The notes: a model not told the origin generated them from the letters alone. A stretch of 52,016 bases of DNA from Gammaproteobacteria bacterium (GCA_009840525.1 VXNP01000126.1:12830-64845), one strand, 5' to 3'; numbered from the stretch's first letter, positions 41,891 to 50,434 are shown. Numbers and translations: made by a program.

Positions 41891-41904
41891 ACGAAGATCT
41901 TCGT
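41891..41904 (+). promoter_or_regulatory. perfect palindromic operator ACGAAGATCTTCGT
   Basis: A 14-base perfect palindrome starts seven bases after the -10 box, over the expected transcription start of the BlaI-type gene. BlaI/MecI/CopY repressors usually bind dyads placed like this in their own promoters, so autoregulation is the natural reading. The sequence differs from the known TACA-N2-TGTA consensus of that family. Confidence 0.7.
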
Positions 41905-42009
41905 GATCTAGAGGGGCCCGGTGATGGGCTCGAGAGCCGGAGAATCGTTCAAAGCCGACGAGTGAGATGATTCAATCGGGCGACAGCTGGACGGTGCGGG
42001 GAGAGCAAC

Positions 42010-42417
42010 ATGCCGAGTGAATCAGCCGAATCAAGACGGGAACCGAATCGATTCACCCACCGCGAACTGGACATCATGAGCGTCCTCTGGCGCCGGGGCT
42101 CGGGGACGGTGGCGGAGGTCCGGGACGTCCTCGGGGAGGATGTCGGCTATACCACCGTTCTCAAGATGCTGCAGATCCTGGAGGGCAAGAACGCGGTTCG
42201 CCATGAGAAGGAAGGACGGGCCCACCGCTACTACCCGCTGGTCGAATCCGCCGACGCAGGCGGCAGTGCCCTCAAGCGGGTCATGAACAAGATCTTCCAC
42301 GGTTCCGCGGAGCTGCTGCTGGCGACGCTGGTCGAGAACCGGGAATTCAGTGACGAGGAGATCGAGCGCATGCGGTCCATCCTGGATCGTGCCCAGGAGA
42401 AGGAGGACGAAAGATGA
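42010..42417 (+). CDS. BlaI/MecI/CopY family transcriptional repressor
   Basis: 135 residues with the family's winged helix: THRELDIMSVLWRRGSGTVAEV, VGYTTVLKMLQILEGKNAV (recognition helix) and VRHEKEGRAHRYYPLV (wing), about residues 14-80. A C-terminal helical dimerisation part follows (VMNKIFHGSAELLLATLVENREFS). In the classic system a membrane M56 peptidase senses a signal and inactivates this repressor by cleavage. Here the M56 gene follows with an ATGA overlap. The promoter holds two copies of a palindrome also found before the gene at 29284. Confidence 0.95.
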   Translation: MPSESAESRREPNRFTHRELDIMSVLWRRGSGTVAEVRDVLGEDVGYTTVLKMLQILEGKNAVRHEKEGRAHRYYPLVESADAGGSALKRVMNKIFHGSAELLLATLVENREFSDEEIERMRSILDRAQEKEDER

Positions 42418-43820
42418 TCTTCTGGTGGATGGGCTACGCGGCCGGAATCGGTGTCCTGCTGGCGGTCGGCGGCTGGGCCGGCGAGCGACTCTGCGAGACG
42501 ATGGGCTGGCCGCGCCGGTTCGCGTGGATCGCGGCCCTCACGCTGGCGGTGGTGATCCCTCTCGCCGCACAGCCGCCGGCGCCGGTGCTGGACGTGTCGG
42601 CCGCCGCGCCATCGCCCATCACATCGGTGGTGCAGGCAGCGGATCCGGCGGTCCCTGCGATCTCCGGGACGGGTTGGGAGCGGGCGGCGATCGTCGCCTG
42701 GGGCGCCGCCTCGCTGGCCACACTCCTGGTGTTCGGGGCAATCCTGGGCCTCATGAACCACTCGCGCCGCCGCTGGCCCCGGCGGTCGGTGGACGGCGAG
42801 GACGTCTACGTCTCGGAGGGCTTCGGCCCGGCGCTGATCGGCGTGACGCGTCCCTCCGTGGTCATCCCCGACTGGCTCTTGTGCGCGGGTGACCGGGCCG
42901 GCCGCGTGGCGATCCTGCACGAACGCGAGCACGCCCGCGCGGGTGACCACCTGACCCTCCTCTACGGCGCAGTCATCGCTGCGCTTTTCCCCTGGAGTCC
43001 GGCGGTCTGGTGGATGGTCCGCAACCTGCGCGGCGCCGTCGAGATCGACTGCGACCGGCGCGTCATCGCCTCCGGCATCCCGGCGGACGACTACGGGAAG
43101 CTGCTGCTCGCGATCGGCGTGGGACGGCACCGGCGATGGGTGTTGACACCCGCCCTTCTCGAATCCCGACATTCCCTCGAGCGGAGACTGAAGATCATGG
43201 CTGCCAGGAAGATGAAGTGGAGCCCGCTGCGCGCGGTGACGCTGGCCGGTCTGACCGTGGCGGCCCTGGTAGTCGCGTGTGACACCAACGCCCCCACCGC
43301 TCTCGACGACGCGCTCCTCGACGTGCTGGCGAACCCGGAGGCGGAGGTCAGCGCAGACGGATCCCTCACCCCGCAGGCCCGGGCCGAGCAGGTCGAGGCC
43401 GCCCGGCAGGCCGCAGCCGAGCGGCTTGGAAGCTACAACGTTCGACCCCGGCCCCTGATCTTCATCGACGGTATGGAGGTGTCGAATTCGAACCTCTCGC
43501 TTGAGGCCGGCCAATACACAGTCAAGACCGACCCGTACTCGCCACTAACTTCGCTGAACCCCGACGACATCGAACGGATCGAGGTCATCAAGGGATCGGC
43601 TGCAACCGACTTGTTCGGCGACTGGGCCGAGAACGGCGTCATTCAGATCTTCACCAAGGAGGCCGACGCTTCTGACCCCGCAGAACCGTCGGCGAGCAGT
43701 TCACCGCCCGAGGAAGGCGGTGACGTGGACGAAGTCAAGCCGATCGACATCGCCTACTATGTACAGTTGGGGTCTCCCGCCTTCGTCCTCCGCACAAACA
43801 AGCTGTCGCTCGTGCCCTAG
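42414..43820 (+). CDS. M56 (BlaR1-like) metallopeptidase fused to lipobox and TonB-plug-like domain
   Basis: 468 residues. Membrane helices lie at about 4-20, 36-52, 92-113 and 181-198. The zinc motif is His169-E-x-x-His173 in LHEREHARAGD, with Glu210 in AVEIDCDRR as the likely third ligand. A last hydrophobic segment, AVTLAGLTVAALVVAC (about 274-289), ends in a lipobox-like Cys. Beyond it no beta-lactam sensor domain is present. Instead, after a linker, RPLIFIDGMEV and SLNPDDIERIEVIKGSAATD plus NGVIQIFTK (about 347-415) match the plug domain of SusC/TonB receptors. The tail beyond 415 is disordered. It may sense or hand over an envelope signal to the BlaI protein. Confidence 0.88.
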   Translation: MIFWWMGYAAGIGVLLAVGGWAGERLCETMGWPRRFAWIAALTLAVVIPLAAQPPAPVLDVSAAAPSPITSVVQAADPAVPAISGTGWERAAIVAWGAASLATLLVFGAILGLMNHSRRRWPRRSVDGEDVYVSEGFGPALIGVTRPSVVIPDWLLCAGDRAGRVAILHEREHARAGDHLTLLYGAVIAALFPWSPAVWWMVRNLRGAVEIDCDRRVIASGIPADDYGKLLLAIGVGRHRRWVLTPALLESRHSLERRLKIMAARKMKWSPLRAVTLAGLTVAALVVACDTNAPTALDDALLDVLANPEAEVSADGSLTPQARAEQVEAARQAAAERLGSYNVRPRPLIFIDGMEVSNSNLSLEAGQYTVKTDPYSPLTSLNPDDIERIEVIKGSAATDLFGDWAENGVIQIFTKEADASDPAEPSASSSPPEEGGDVDEVKPIDIAYYVQLGSPAFVLRTNKLSLVP

Positions 43821-43865
43821 GCGGCATCGCCTGCGGCGCTGACGAGCACTATTGTGTAGCCGTTC

Positions 43866-43959
43866 GGCTCGCCCACCGGCGGCGGACGGCGCAGGCCGCG
43901 AGTGGTGTCGGACGCCCTCATCGAATCAGGACACGCTCTCGAACCGGAGATTCAAAGTC
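43866..43959 (+). pseudogene. decayed remnant of the M56 C-terminal region
   Basis: This stretch aligns with 43118-43197 of the M56 gene, for example GCCCTCATCGAATCAGG against GCCCTTCTCGAATCCCG. In the M56-equivalent frame it encodes VVSDALIESGHALEP, matching WVLTPALLESRHSLER in the parent with one codon lost. A one-base insertion in CTCGAACCGGAG (parent CTCGAGCGGAG) then breaks the frame before the start of the next gene. It marks the left part of a tandem duplication. Confidence 0.7.
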
Positions 43960-44355
43960 ATGGGCGGAAGGAAGATGAATCGGACCCCGCTTCGCGGGTT
44001 GACCCTCGCCGGCCTGACCCTGACGGCGGTGGTCATGGCCTGCGACACCGGAGCGCCCACCGCCCTCGATGACGCGCTTCTCGACGCGCTGGCGGACCCC
44101 GAGGCAGCGGTCAACGCGGACGGGGCCGACAATCCGGGAGCACTTCAAATCAGGGGCGCACTCGGAGACGGCGCCCCGCTGGTCTTCGTCGACGGCGTCG
44201 AGCTCGAGACGGGCAGTGACGCGCTCAGCTCCCTGAACCCCGACGACATCGAATCCATCGAGGTCATCAAGGGAGAAGCGGCCGCAGACCTCTACGGCGA
44301 TCGCGCCGCGAACGGCGTCATCCGGATCCTGACGATCGAGTCCCCGGGCGGCTGA
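43960..44355 (+). CDS. stand-alone plug-domain lipoprotein derived from the M56 tail
   Basis: 131 residues from the ATG at 43960 (GGAG nine bases upstream), or 126 from the ATG at 43975 behind GGAAGGAAG. The sequence is a close copy of the end of the M56 protein: NRTPLRGLTLAGLTLTAVVMAC works as a proper lipoprotein signal when split at AGL, then DTGAPTALDDALLDALADPE, a shorter linker, APLVFVDGVELETG and LNPDDIESIEVIKGEAAADL with NGVIRILT. The plug core is conserved while the linker has diverged, so the copy appears under selection. A GTG at 43852 would extend it through the decayed remnant and is less likely. Confidence 0.8.
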   Translation: MGGRKMNRTPLRGLTLAGLTLTAVVMACDTGAPTALDDALLDALADPEAAVNADGADNPGALQIRGALGDGAPLVFVDGVELETGSDALSSLNPDDIESIEVIKGEAAADLYGDRAANGVIRILTIESPGG

Positions 44356-44413
44356 ACCCGGGAACCGTCGCTGAGCGAGGCGACGCCGTCAGGCGACGCC
44401 AGCTCTTTCCGCC

Positions 44414-46459
44414 CTAACGGTCCTGCGTCACCGGCGTCTTGTGCGTCCCCCACTTCTCGAACCACTTGCGCAGGTATAGCTGCGTCCGCAGGAAGTTCGA
44501 GGGCCGCGAGCTGGTCCCGTGCCACTCCTCCTGGAACCGGATCATGACCGTCGGCACGCCCACGTACTGCAGCGCCTGGTAGAACTCCTCGGTCTGGCCC
44601 ATGGGGGTGCGCAGGTCCATCTCGCCGGTCAGGAGCATGGTCGGCGTAGTCACGTTGCCGACGTAGAAGATGGATGAGCGGTCGATCCACTCCGCCGGAT
44701 CCTCCCAGAAGGGCTTCTCGAAGGTGCGCGTGTAGCTGATGGCGTCCGAGGTGCCCATCGCGGACATCCAGTTGACGATGGGGCAGTTGGCGGATGCCGC
44801 CGTGAAGCGGTCGGTGTTGCCCACGATGTAGCTGGTCAGGATGCCGCCGCCCGAGCAGCCGTAGACGAAGAGGTTGTTCTCGTCCACGTAGCCGCGCCCG
44901 AGCATCTCGTCGACGCCGGCCATCAGGTCCGGGAAGTCGGCCCCGGGATAGTCGTGGTTGATGGCGTTGGCGAACTCGGTGCCGTAGCCGGTGCTGCCGC
45001 GCGGGTTGGTGTAGAGCACCACGTAGTCGTTGGCGGCGTGTTCCTGGAAGGCGAAGTTGAAGCCGCCGTTGTACATGCTGTGCGGACCGCCATGGATGAC
45101 CAGCATCATGGGGTAGATGCGGGACGGGTCGAAGTCGGGCGGCTTTACGATCCATCCCTGGATGCGGAAGTCGTCCTCCGAGTCGTACCAGATCTCCTCG
45201 ACTTCACCCAGGTCGACGTACGCCAGCACGTCCGCGTTCACGTCGGTGAGGCGCCGGGTTTCGTCCGGGCTGTCGAGGCCGAAGCGGTAAACGTCGCCCG
45301 GCTCGTGCGCGCTGGAAACGACCCCCACGCCGACACCATCATCCGAAAACGACGACAGGCCGAAGAGGTGCTCGCCGGAGGTAAGCTGCGTCACCCCGCC
45401 ATCGACCGACACGAAGTGAAGCTGCGCGTAGCCGTCCCTGCGCACGGTGAAGTAGAGGCCGCTTCCGTCGGGTGCCCACATCATTCCGCCGACCTGCCGG
45501 TCGTAATCCCCGGAGATCACGCGCGAGCCGGAGCCGTCCCGGTTCATCAGGTGGATCCTCTGGTTGCGGTATGTGTCGCGGTGGGCATCGATGCCGGTAT
45601 AGGCGATGAGCGAGCCGTCGGGTGAAGGAACCGGACCCCCGTCGGGGCCACGTCTGTCGGTAAGCTGCCGGATGTCGCCACTCGCCACGGCGACCGCGTA
45701 GATCTCCGACTCCTGCCAATGCTCGGGACGGTCCCAGTCTTCCTCCCTGTATGAGGTGAAGTAGATCTCGCTGCCATCGGGGCTCCACTGGATGCCGGAA
45801 TGGTTCCAGTCGCCGTCGGTCAGTTGGCGCGCGGTGCCGCCCTCGGCCGGGACCACGAAGACATGGGTCCAGCCGGTGTCGACGTAGCCCTGCCGGTCGC
45901 GCTTGTAGCCGGCCCGCTCCACCACCTTGGGTTCGCGCACCCACTGGGCACCCTCCGGGCGGCGCGGAAGCTCGACGCCGGCGAAGTCGGCCCGGTCGGC
46001 CACCCGGCTGGTGAAGGCGATCCACTCTCCGTCGGGCGACCACTGCGGCCCCGAGGGCCCGTTCTCTAGGCGCGTGATCTGGCTGACCGCGCCTTCGTCG
46101 TCCATCCATCGGACGAAGAGCTGGGAGCCGCTGGGCTCGCCCCGCGCGGTGAAGAGAATGCGGGTACCGTCGGGCGACCAGCGGGCGCCGCTGCCGTCGA
46201 GCAGGTGACGGGCGCGGGAGCCGTCGGCGTTCATGATCCACAGCGACGACTCCCGGCGGTCGGCCTGCTTGTCCACCCAGCCCCGCGTGTAGACGATGCG
46301 CTCTCCGTCAGGGGAAATGCGCGGATCGGACACGCTCTCGATGTCCAGGTAGTGCGTGAGCGAGAGCCGCTCCTGGGCTGCCGCGGGCGCGGTGGCGGAC
46401 AGGACGGCGATGGCTGCCAGGGCGACTGCAATCCGGGTGATGGTGCGTGAACGTCTCAT
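44414..46459 (-). CDS. S9 family peptidase (dipeptidyl aminopeptidase type)
   Basis: 681 residues from the ATG at 46459, with GGAGG eight bases upstream; a GTG-type extension at 46474 lies on the ribosome binding site. The signal peptide ends near PAAAQE. The propeller (about 40-410) has many S-P-D-G blades, and the hydrolase domain follows. The nucleophile is Ser near residue 536 in VYGCSGGGILTSY, with Asp in GEMDLRTPMGQ and His in EEWHGTSSRPSN, so the triad is complete. It is predicted to cleave peptides in the periplasm and is convergent with the plug-domain lipoprotein. Confidence 0.93.
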   Translation of the reverse strand: MRRSRTITRIAVALAAIAVLSATAPAAAQERLSLTHYLDIESVSDPRISPDGERIVYTRGWVDKQADRRESSLWIMNADGSRARHLLDGSGARWSPDGTRILFTARGEPSGSQLFVRWMDDEGAVSQITRLENGPSGPQWSPDGEWIAFTSRVADRADFAGVELPRRPEGAQWVREPKVVERAGYKRDRQGYVDTGWTHVFVVPAEGGTARQLTDGDWNHSGIQWSPDGSEIYFTSYREEDWDRPEHWQESEIYAVAVASGDIRQLTDRRGPDGGPVPSPDGSLIAYTGIDAHRDTYRNQRIHLMNRDGSGSRVISGDYDRQVGGMMWAPDGSGLYFTVRRDGYAQLHFVSVDGGVTQLTSGEHLFGLSSFSDDGVGVGVVSSAHEPGDVYRFGLDSPDETRRLTDVNADVLAYVDLGEVEEIWYDSEDDFRIQGWIVKPPDFDPSRIYPMMLVIHGGPHSMYNGGFNFAFQEHAANDYVVLYTNPRGSTGYGTEFANAINHDYPGADFPDLMAGVDEMLGRGYVDENNLFVYGCSGGGILTSYIVGNTDRFTAASANCPIVNWMSAMGTSDAISYTRTFEKPFWEDPAEWIDRSSIFYVGNVTTPTMLLTGEMDLRTPMGQTEEFYQALQYVGVPTVMIRFQEEWHGTSSRPSNFLRTQLYLRKWFEKWGTHKTPVTQDR

Positions 46460-46498
46460 CAGATGCTCCTCCACTTCCGTTTACTCACTTCGTTGCAT

Positions 46499-46535
46499 CG
46501 GAATGCTCATCATGTTTTGACCGATTCGCATTCCG
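46499..46535. promoter_or_regulatory. 8-base inverted repeat upstream of an S9 peptidase gene
   Basis: CGGAATGC (46499-46506) and GCATTCCG (46528-46535) are perfect inverted repeats separated by 21 bases, in the 112-base gap between the MscS stop and the S9 peptidase start (minus strand). It could be a two-site operator or a leader hairpin; no clear -35/-10 pair was found beside it. Confidence 0.4.
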
Positions 46536-46571
46536 GGTAACTCATCTCGTGTTCTTACTCGGTCAGTTACA

Positions 46572-47720
46572 TCACCCCGGCCGGGGCAGCCGCCGAGGTT
46601 TCTGCTCCGACTCCCCGTGGATGATCAGCTCCCGCTTCGGATACGGGATCTCCACCCCCGCGTCGGCAAAGGCGGCAACCGCCTTTCCGGTAATCTCGTC
46701 GGCGATGCGGCGGCGGTTGCGGGCCTCGAGGATCCACACGCGCAACTGGATCTGGACGTCCGAGGGTCCGAAGCCGCGCACGATGACGATGGGCGCGGGG
46801 GACAGCTTCACGCCCTCGACCTTCTTCGCGGCCTCGATCAGCAGCACCTTGGCCCGGTCGATGTCGGACTCGTACGCCACCGAGAAGGGTATGCGCAGGC
46901 GAATGTCCTCGCCGGACATCGTGTAGTTGATGATGTCGCGCACCATGATCTGGCTGTTGGGAACGACGATCACAAGGTTGTCCGGGTTGCGGATCTTGGT
47001 GGCCCGCAGGCCGATCTCGATCACGTCCCCCCAGGTGCCGGTCTCGTTGGGGGCGCTCCAGAGCTCGATGCGGTCCCCGACCTTGAAGGGCCGGTCCATG
47101 ATCAGCAGGACGCCGGCGATCAGGTTCGACAGCGTATCCTTGGCCGCGAGCGAAAGTGCCAGCCCCATGACCCCGGCGCCGGCCAGCAGCGGGGCGATGT
47201 TCAGGCCCAGCAGATCCAGGGCGAGGACGGCTCCGAGCGCCAGGATGATGAAACGGACGGTGCGGTTTATGAGGGGAAACGCCGTCTCGTCGAGTGTCGT
47301 TTCCCCCTTGGCGATGACCCGGCCCTCGACCACGTCGAGGATGTCGCCGATGAAGCGGCTGAGCGGAAGAAACAGGAGTCCGACCCAGATCGCGAGAACC
47401 CAGTCGGCGGCCAGCGGCGCATCGCCGGTCTCGTTGGGGATGGACCAGACATGGATGAGACGCCAGGCGGCCCAGGCGATGATCGAGAACAGCCCGGCGC
47501 TCAGCAGAAACTCGACGAAGTGATCGTCGAGCCGGGTTTCCGTGCGCTTCACCCATCGCTTCTTCGCACGGCCGAGAATCCAGCGGACGATGAAATAGAC
47601 GACGGCTGCCAGCACGATCGTCGCCGCGGTAGGCATCCAGCGTAGCGAAGCGTAGGCGAGCACCGCCCGCCAGAGCGTGCCGATGTCGATGGACCCGAAG
47701 TTGAAACCCAGGAATTCCAA
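46572..47720 (-). CDS. mechanosensitive ion channel, MscS family
   Basis: 382 residues from a TTG at 47720. Four hydrophobic helices lie in the first 180 residues, the last being the pore-lining one. The MscS hallmark follows: GLALSLAAKDTLSNLIAGV, then DRPFKVGDRIELW and TWGDVIEIGLRATKIRNPDN of the beta domain, and a C-terminal alpha/beta domain with ADEITGKAVAAFADAGVEIPYP. It opens under membrane tension to release solutes on osmotic downshock. It lies upstream of the S9 peptidase gene on the same strand with 112 bases between. Confidence 0.95.
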   Translation of the reverse strand: MEFLGFNFGSIDIGTLWRAVLAYASLRWMPTAATIVLAAVVYFIVRWILGRAKKRWVKRTETRLDDHFVEFLLSAGLFSIIAWAAWRLIHVWSIPNETGDAPLAADWVLAIWVGLLFLPLSRFIGDILDVVEGRVIAKGETTLDETAFPLINRTVRFIILALGAVLALDLLGLNIAPLLAGAGVMGLALSLAAKDTLSNLIAGVLLIMDRPFKVGDRIELWSAPNETGTWGDVIEIGLRATKIRNPDNLVIVVPNSQIMVRDIINYTMSGEDIRLRIPFSVAYESDIDRAKVLLIEAAKKVEGVKLSPAPIVIVRGFGPSDVQIQLRVWILEARNRRRIADEITGKAVAAFADAGVEIPYPKRELIIHGESEQKPRRLPRPG

Positions 47721-47922
47721 GCCCGCCTCGCTGAGTGGGGTTGCACAGGATGATCAGACGCCGGAAGGCCTAGCCTAATCGTTTGGTCGCTCGTATATCA
47801 ACCGAATCGCCGGAGCCCGTCCCGGTCGTCCGCGCCGCCTGTAGTTCGAATTCGCGGAAGATAACCGGCAACCCCGGGCGGGACACCGCCGCAATGGGAC
47901 TCCTCCGCCGGAGAGCTCGCCG

Positions 47923-49647
47923 ATGAAGGTGCACGCTGTCGGATCCGGGCCGTCGCTCCACGACATCCGGTCTGTTCCGTGGACTCGCGCGATCCGGGTC
48001 ATTCGCTCGCGCTCCGCCATCCGGTCCGTCTCCCGGATCCCGGCGCTCCGGTTCGTGCCTGTCGTGGCCCTGTCCCTTGCGGCCTGTACGGCGGGCAGGG
48101 AGCCGGCCGACATCCTCATCCTCGGGGGCTCGGTGCTGGACGGTTCGAGGGGCGAGGCGATGACCTCCGACGTGGCGGTGGACGGTGACCGCATCCGCTT
48201 CGTGGGGGATGCCGCGAGCGCGGGGATTGCGGCGCTGGACACGGTCGACGCGAGCGGTCTGGTCGTCGCGCCCGGATTCATCGACATGCATTCGCACGCC
48301 GAGCTCGAAGCCGATCACGGGCGGGACGCGCGCGCCTTCCTCTTCCAGGGCATCACGACCGTCGCGCTCGGGCTGGACGGGGGCGGGTCGGCGCACGTTG
48401 CGGACCGGCTGGCCCGGTGGACCGAGGACGGAATCGGGGTGAACGCCTTTCTCTCGGTGGGCCACAACTGGGTGCGGCGGCAGGTGCTGGGGATGGCGGA
48501 CCGCGCGCCCACCGAAGCCGAGCTGGACGAGATGCGTGCCCTGGTGCGCAAGGGCATGGAGGAAGGGGCTTACGGACTCTCCTCCGGGCTCTTCTACCTG
48601 CCCGGCAACTACGCCGAGACCGAGGAGGTGATCGAGCTGAACCGGGTCGCCGCCGAGTACCCGGGGGCGATCTACGACACCCACGACCGCGATCTCGGCG
48701 CCTCCTATCCGTCCTTCGGCTACCTGAAGTCGATCGAGGAGGGCATCCGCATCGGCGAAGAGGCGGGCACCAAGGTCATTTTCAGCCATTTCAACGCCCA
48801 GGGGGCCCACAACTACGGCCGGGCGCCGGAGGGAGCGGCGCTGATCGAGGCTGCGCGGGCGCGCGGGGTCCAGGTGGCCGGAGCGCATCACTCCTATACC
48901 GCGACCCAGTCCAACCTGCGCTCGTACACGATCCCGAGCTGGTTCGTGGCCGGGGGCGATACGGCGATGCTGCGGCGCTTCGACGACCCTGACACGGTCC
49001 AGGTGATCGACCGCCAGACCCTCGAGATGCTCACCATCCGGGGCGGGGCCGATCGGCTTCTGTTCGCCGACCGGCGGGCGGAACTGAACGGCAGGACGCT
49101 CCAGCAGGTCGCGGACGAACTGAGCATGGAGCCCTCCGCCGCGGCCCGCCACATCCTGCGCGACGGGAACGCCGCCGTGATGAACCTCGGCCTCTACGAC
49201 GTCGAGAACGTGCGCTACCTGGCGCAGCTCGACTGGATGATGACGAGCACGGACGGACGCGACCCGGGACCGACCCGGCCCATCACCCACCCGCGTGCGT
49301 TCGGGTCGTTCTCGAAGAAGCTCCGCGAGCTGGTGCTGGACGAAGGGTTCATCACGCTGCCCTTCGCGGTGCGCTCCATGACCGGGCTGGCGGCCGACTT
49401 TCTCGAATGGCCCGAGCGGGGCTATCTGCGCGAGGGATACTTCGCCGACATCACCGTGCTGCGGTTGGATGCGGTGCGCGACATGGCCACCTACGAGGAC
49501 CCGCACCAATACTCGGAGGGCACCGTGCACGTGCTCGTGAACGGCAGCTTCGCGATCCGGGACGGGGAGGCGACGATGAGGCTGGCGGGAAGGTCGCTGG
49601 TGCGCGGTGGGGCGGCCTTCCAGGCGGAGGCGGCCGATGACCGCTGA
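47923..49647 (+). CDS. N-acyl-D-amino-acid deacylase-like amidohydrolase lipoprotein
   Basis: 574 residues, ATG at 47923 after a CCGGAGAG site. An unusually long Arg-rich n-region of about 45 residues precedes the signal core and lipobox (RFVPVVALSLAAC). Then come ADILILGGSVLDGSRGEAM, VVAPGFIDMHSHAELEADHG with the metal-binding H-x-H, YGLSSGLFYLPGNYAETEEV, KVIFSHFNAQG and VQVAGAHHSYTATQ with later metal His, and REGYFADITVLRLDAVRD, all typical of D-aminoacylases and related urease-superfamily hydrolases. Probably it cleaves N-acyl-D-amino acids or related amides at the cell envelope. It overlaps the enoyl-CoA hydratase gene by 11 bases. Confidence 0.9.
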   Translation: MKVHAVGSGPSLHDIRSVPWTRAIRVIRSRSAIRSVSRIPALRFVPVVALSLAACTAGREPADILILGGSVLDGSRGEAMTSDVAVDGDRIRFVGDAASAGIAALDTVDASGLVVAPGFIDMHSHAELEADHGRDARAFLFQGITTVALGLDGGGSAHVADRLARWTEDGIGVNAFLSVGHNWVRRQVLGMADRAPTEAELDEMRALVRKGMEEGAYGLSSGLFYLPGNYAETEEVIELNRVAAEYPGAIYDTHDRDLGASYPSFGYLKSIEEGIRIGEEAGTKVIFSHFNAQGAHNYGRAPEGAALIEAARARGVQVAGAHHSYTATQSNLRSYTIPSWFVAGGDTAMLRRFDDPDTVQVIDRQTLEMLTIRGGADRLLFADRRAELNGRTLQQVADELSMEPSAAARHILRDGNAAVMNLGLYDVENVRYLAQLDWMMTSTDGRDPGPTRPITHPRAFGSFSKKLRELVLDEGFITLPFAVRSMTGLAADFLEWPERGYLREGYFADITVLRLDAVRDMATYEDPHQYSEGTVHVLVNGSFAIRDGEATMRLAGRSLVRGGAAFQAEAADDR

Positions 49648-50434
49648 GCGGGAGGTGCGCGAAGTCCTCGCGTCGCGGGAGGGCGCGTTGCTGACGCTCA
49701 CACTCAATCGGCCGCAGCGCCTCAACGCGGTGAACCTGCCGCTCTACGAGAAGCTGGTCGCGGACTTGGAAGGTGCGGAGCGGGACGCTGCCGTTCGCTG
49801 CGTTGTTCTCACAGGCACTGGGCGGGCGTTCTGCGCGGGCGCGGACTTGAAGGCGCACGCCGAAACCCCGATGACCGGGGAGCAGCGGGAGCGCTATGTG
49901 CGCACCGCCCAGCGCGCCAACGAGCTGATTCAGACGATGGGCACGCCGGTGGTGGCTGCCGTGAACGGGCACGCCATCGGGGCGGGGCTCGAGCTGGCGT
50001 TGTCCGCGGACTTCGCCATCGTCGCCGAGGACGCGAGGCTGCGGCTGCCCGAGATCGCGCTCGGCACCTTCCTGGGCGGGGGTGTCGTGTACACCCTGGC
50101 CGAGCGGGTCGGGGTGCTGAAGGCGCGCGAACTCGTCTACCTGGGGGATTTCTTCTCGGGAGCGGAGGCGGCCCGGATGGGGGTGGCCAACCGCGCCCTG
50201 CCGGCGCAGGAGGTGCTCCCAGCCGCGCGGACGCTGGCCGGCCGCCTGGCACGCCGCGCTCCGATTCCGCTTGCGGAGGCCAAGCGCCTCATCGGGCCCG
50301 CGGGTAACCTGTCACGTGAGCAGGCGCTGGCGCGGGAGCGAGCCGCGCTGGAGGAGATCTTCCGAACGGATGACTGGGCGGAGGGGGTGGCAGCGTTCCG
50401 GGAAGGGCGGGCTCCGGACTACCGGGGTCGATAG
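49637..50434 (+). CDS. enoyl-CoA hydratase/isomerase family protein
   Basis: 265 residues from the ATG at 49637, inside the end of the deacylase gene. Crotonase features: LLTLTLNRPQRLNAVNLPLY, the oxyanion loop GTGRAFCAGADLKAHAE, AVNGHAIGAGLELALSADFA, and LRLPEIALGTFLGGG with a Glu in the position of a catalytic acid. It acts on acyl-CoA thioesters; hydration, isomerisation or another crotonase reaction is possible. The following gene encodes an acyl-CoA synthetase, which suits a shared acyl-CoA pathway. Confidence 0.92.
   Translation: MTAEREVREVLASREGALLTLTLNRPQRLNAVNLPLYEKLVADLEGAERDAAVRCVVLTGTGRAFCAGADLKAHAETPMTGEQRERYVRTAQRANELIQTMGTPVVAAVNGHAIGAGLELALSADFAIVAEDARLRLPEIALGTFLGGGVVYTLAERVGVLKARELVYLGDFFSGAEAARMGVANRALPAQEVLPAARTLAGRLARRAPIPLAEAKRLIGPAGNLSREQALARERAALEEIFRTDDWAEGVAAFREGRAPDYRGR

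Noticed and set aside
41924-42020. Two tiny leader frames (13 and 17 codons) before the BlaI-type start, the second overlapping it
   Set aside because: Neither has a clear ribosome binding site or attenuator structure; too short to support as leader peptides.
44366-44400. Hairpin CGTCGC/GCGACG and repeated GGCGACGCC as a terminator between convergent genes
   Set aside because: The stem is only six base pairs and the T run after it is weak (CTCTTTCC), so a terminator call is not supported.
47770-49725. Minus-strand open frame of 651 codons
   Set aside because: It mirrors the deacylase gene and shows no family motif or ribosome binding site; the plus-strand gene has a lipobox and metal motifs.
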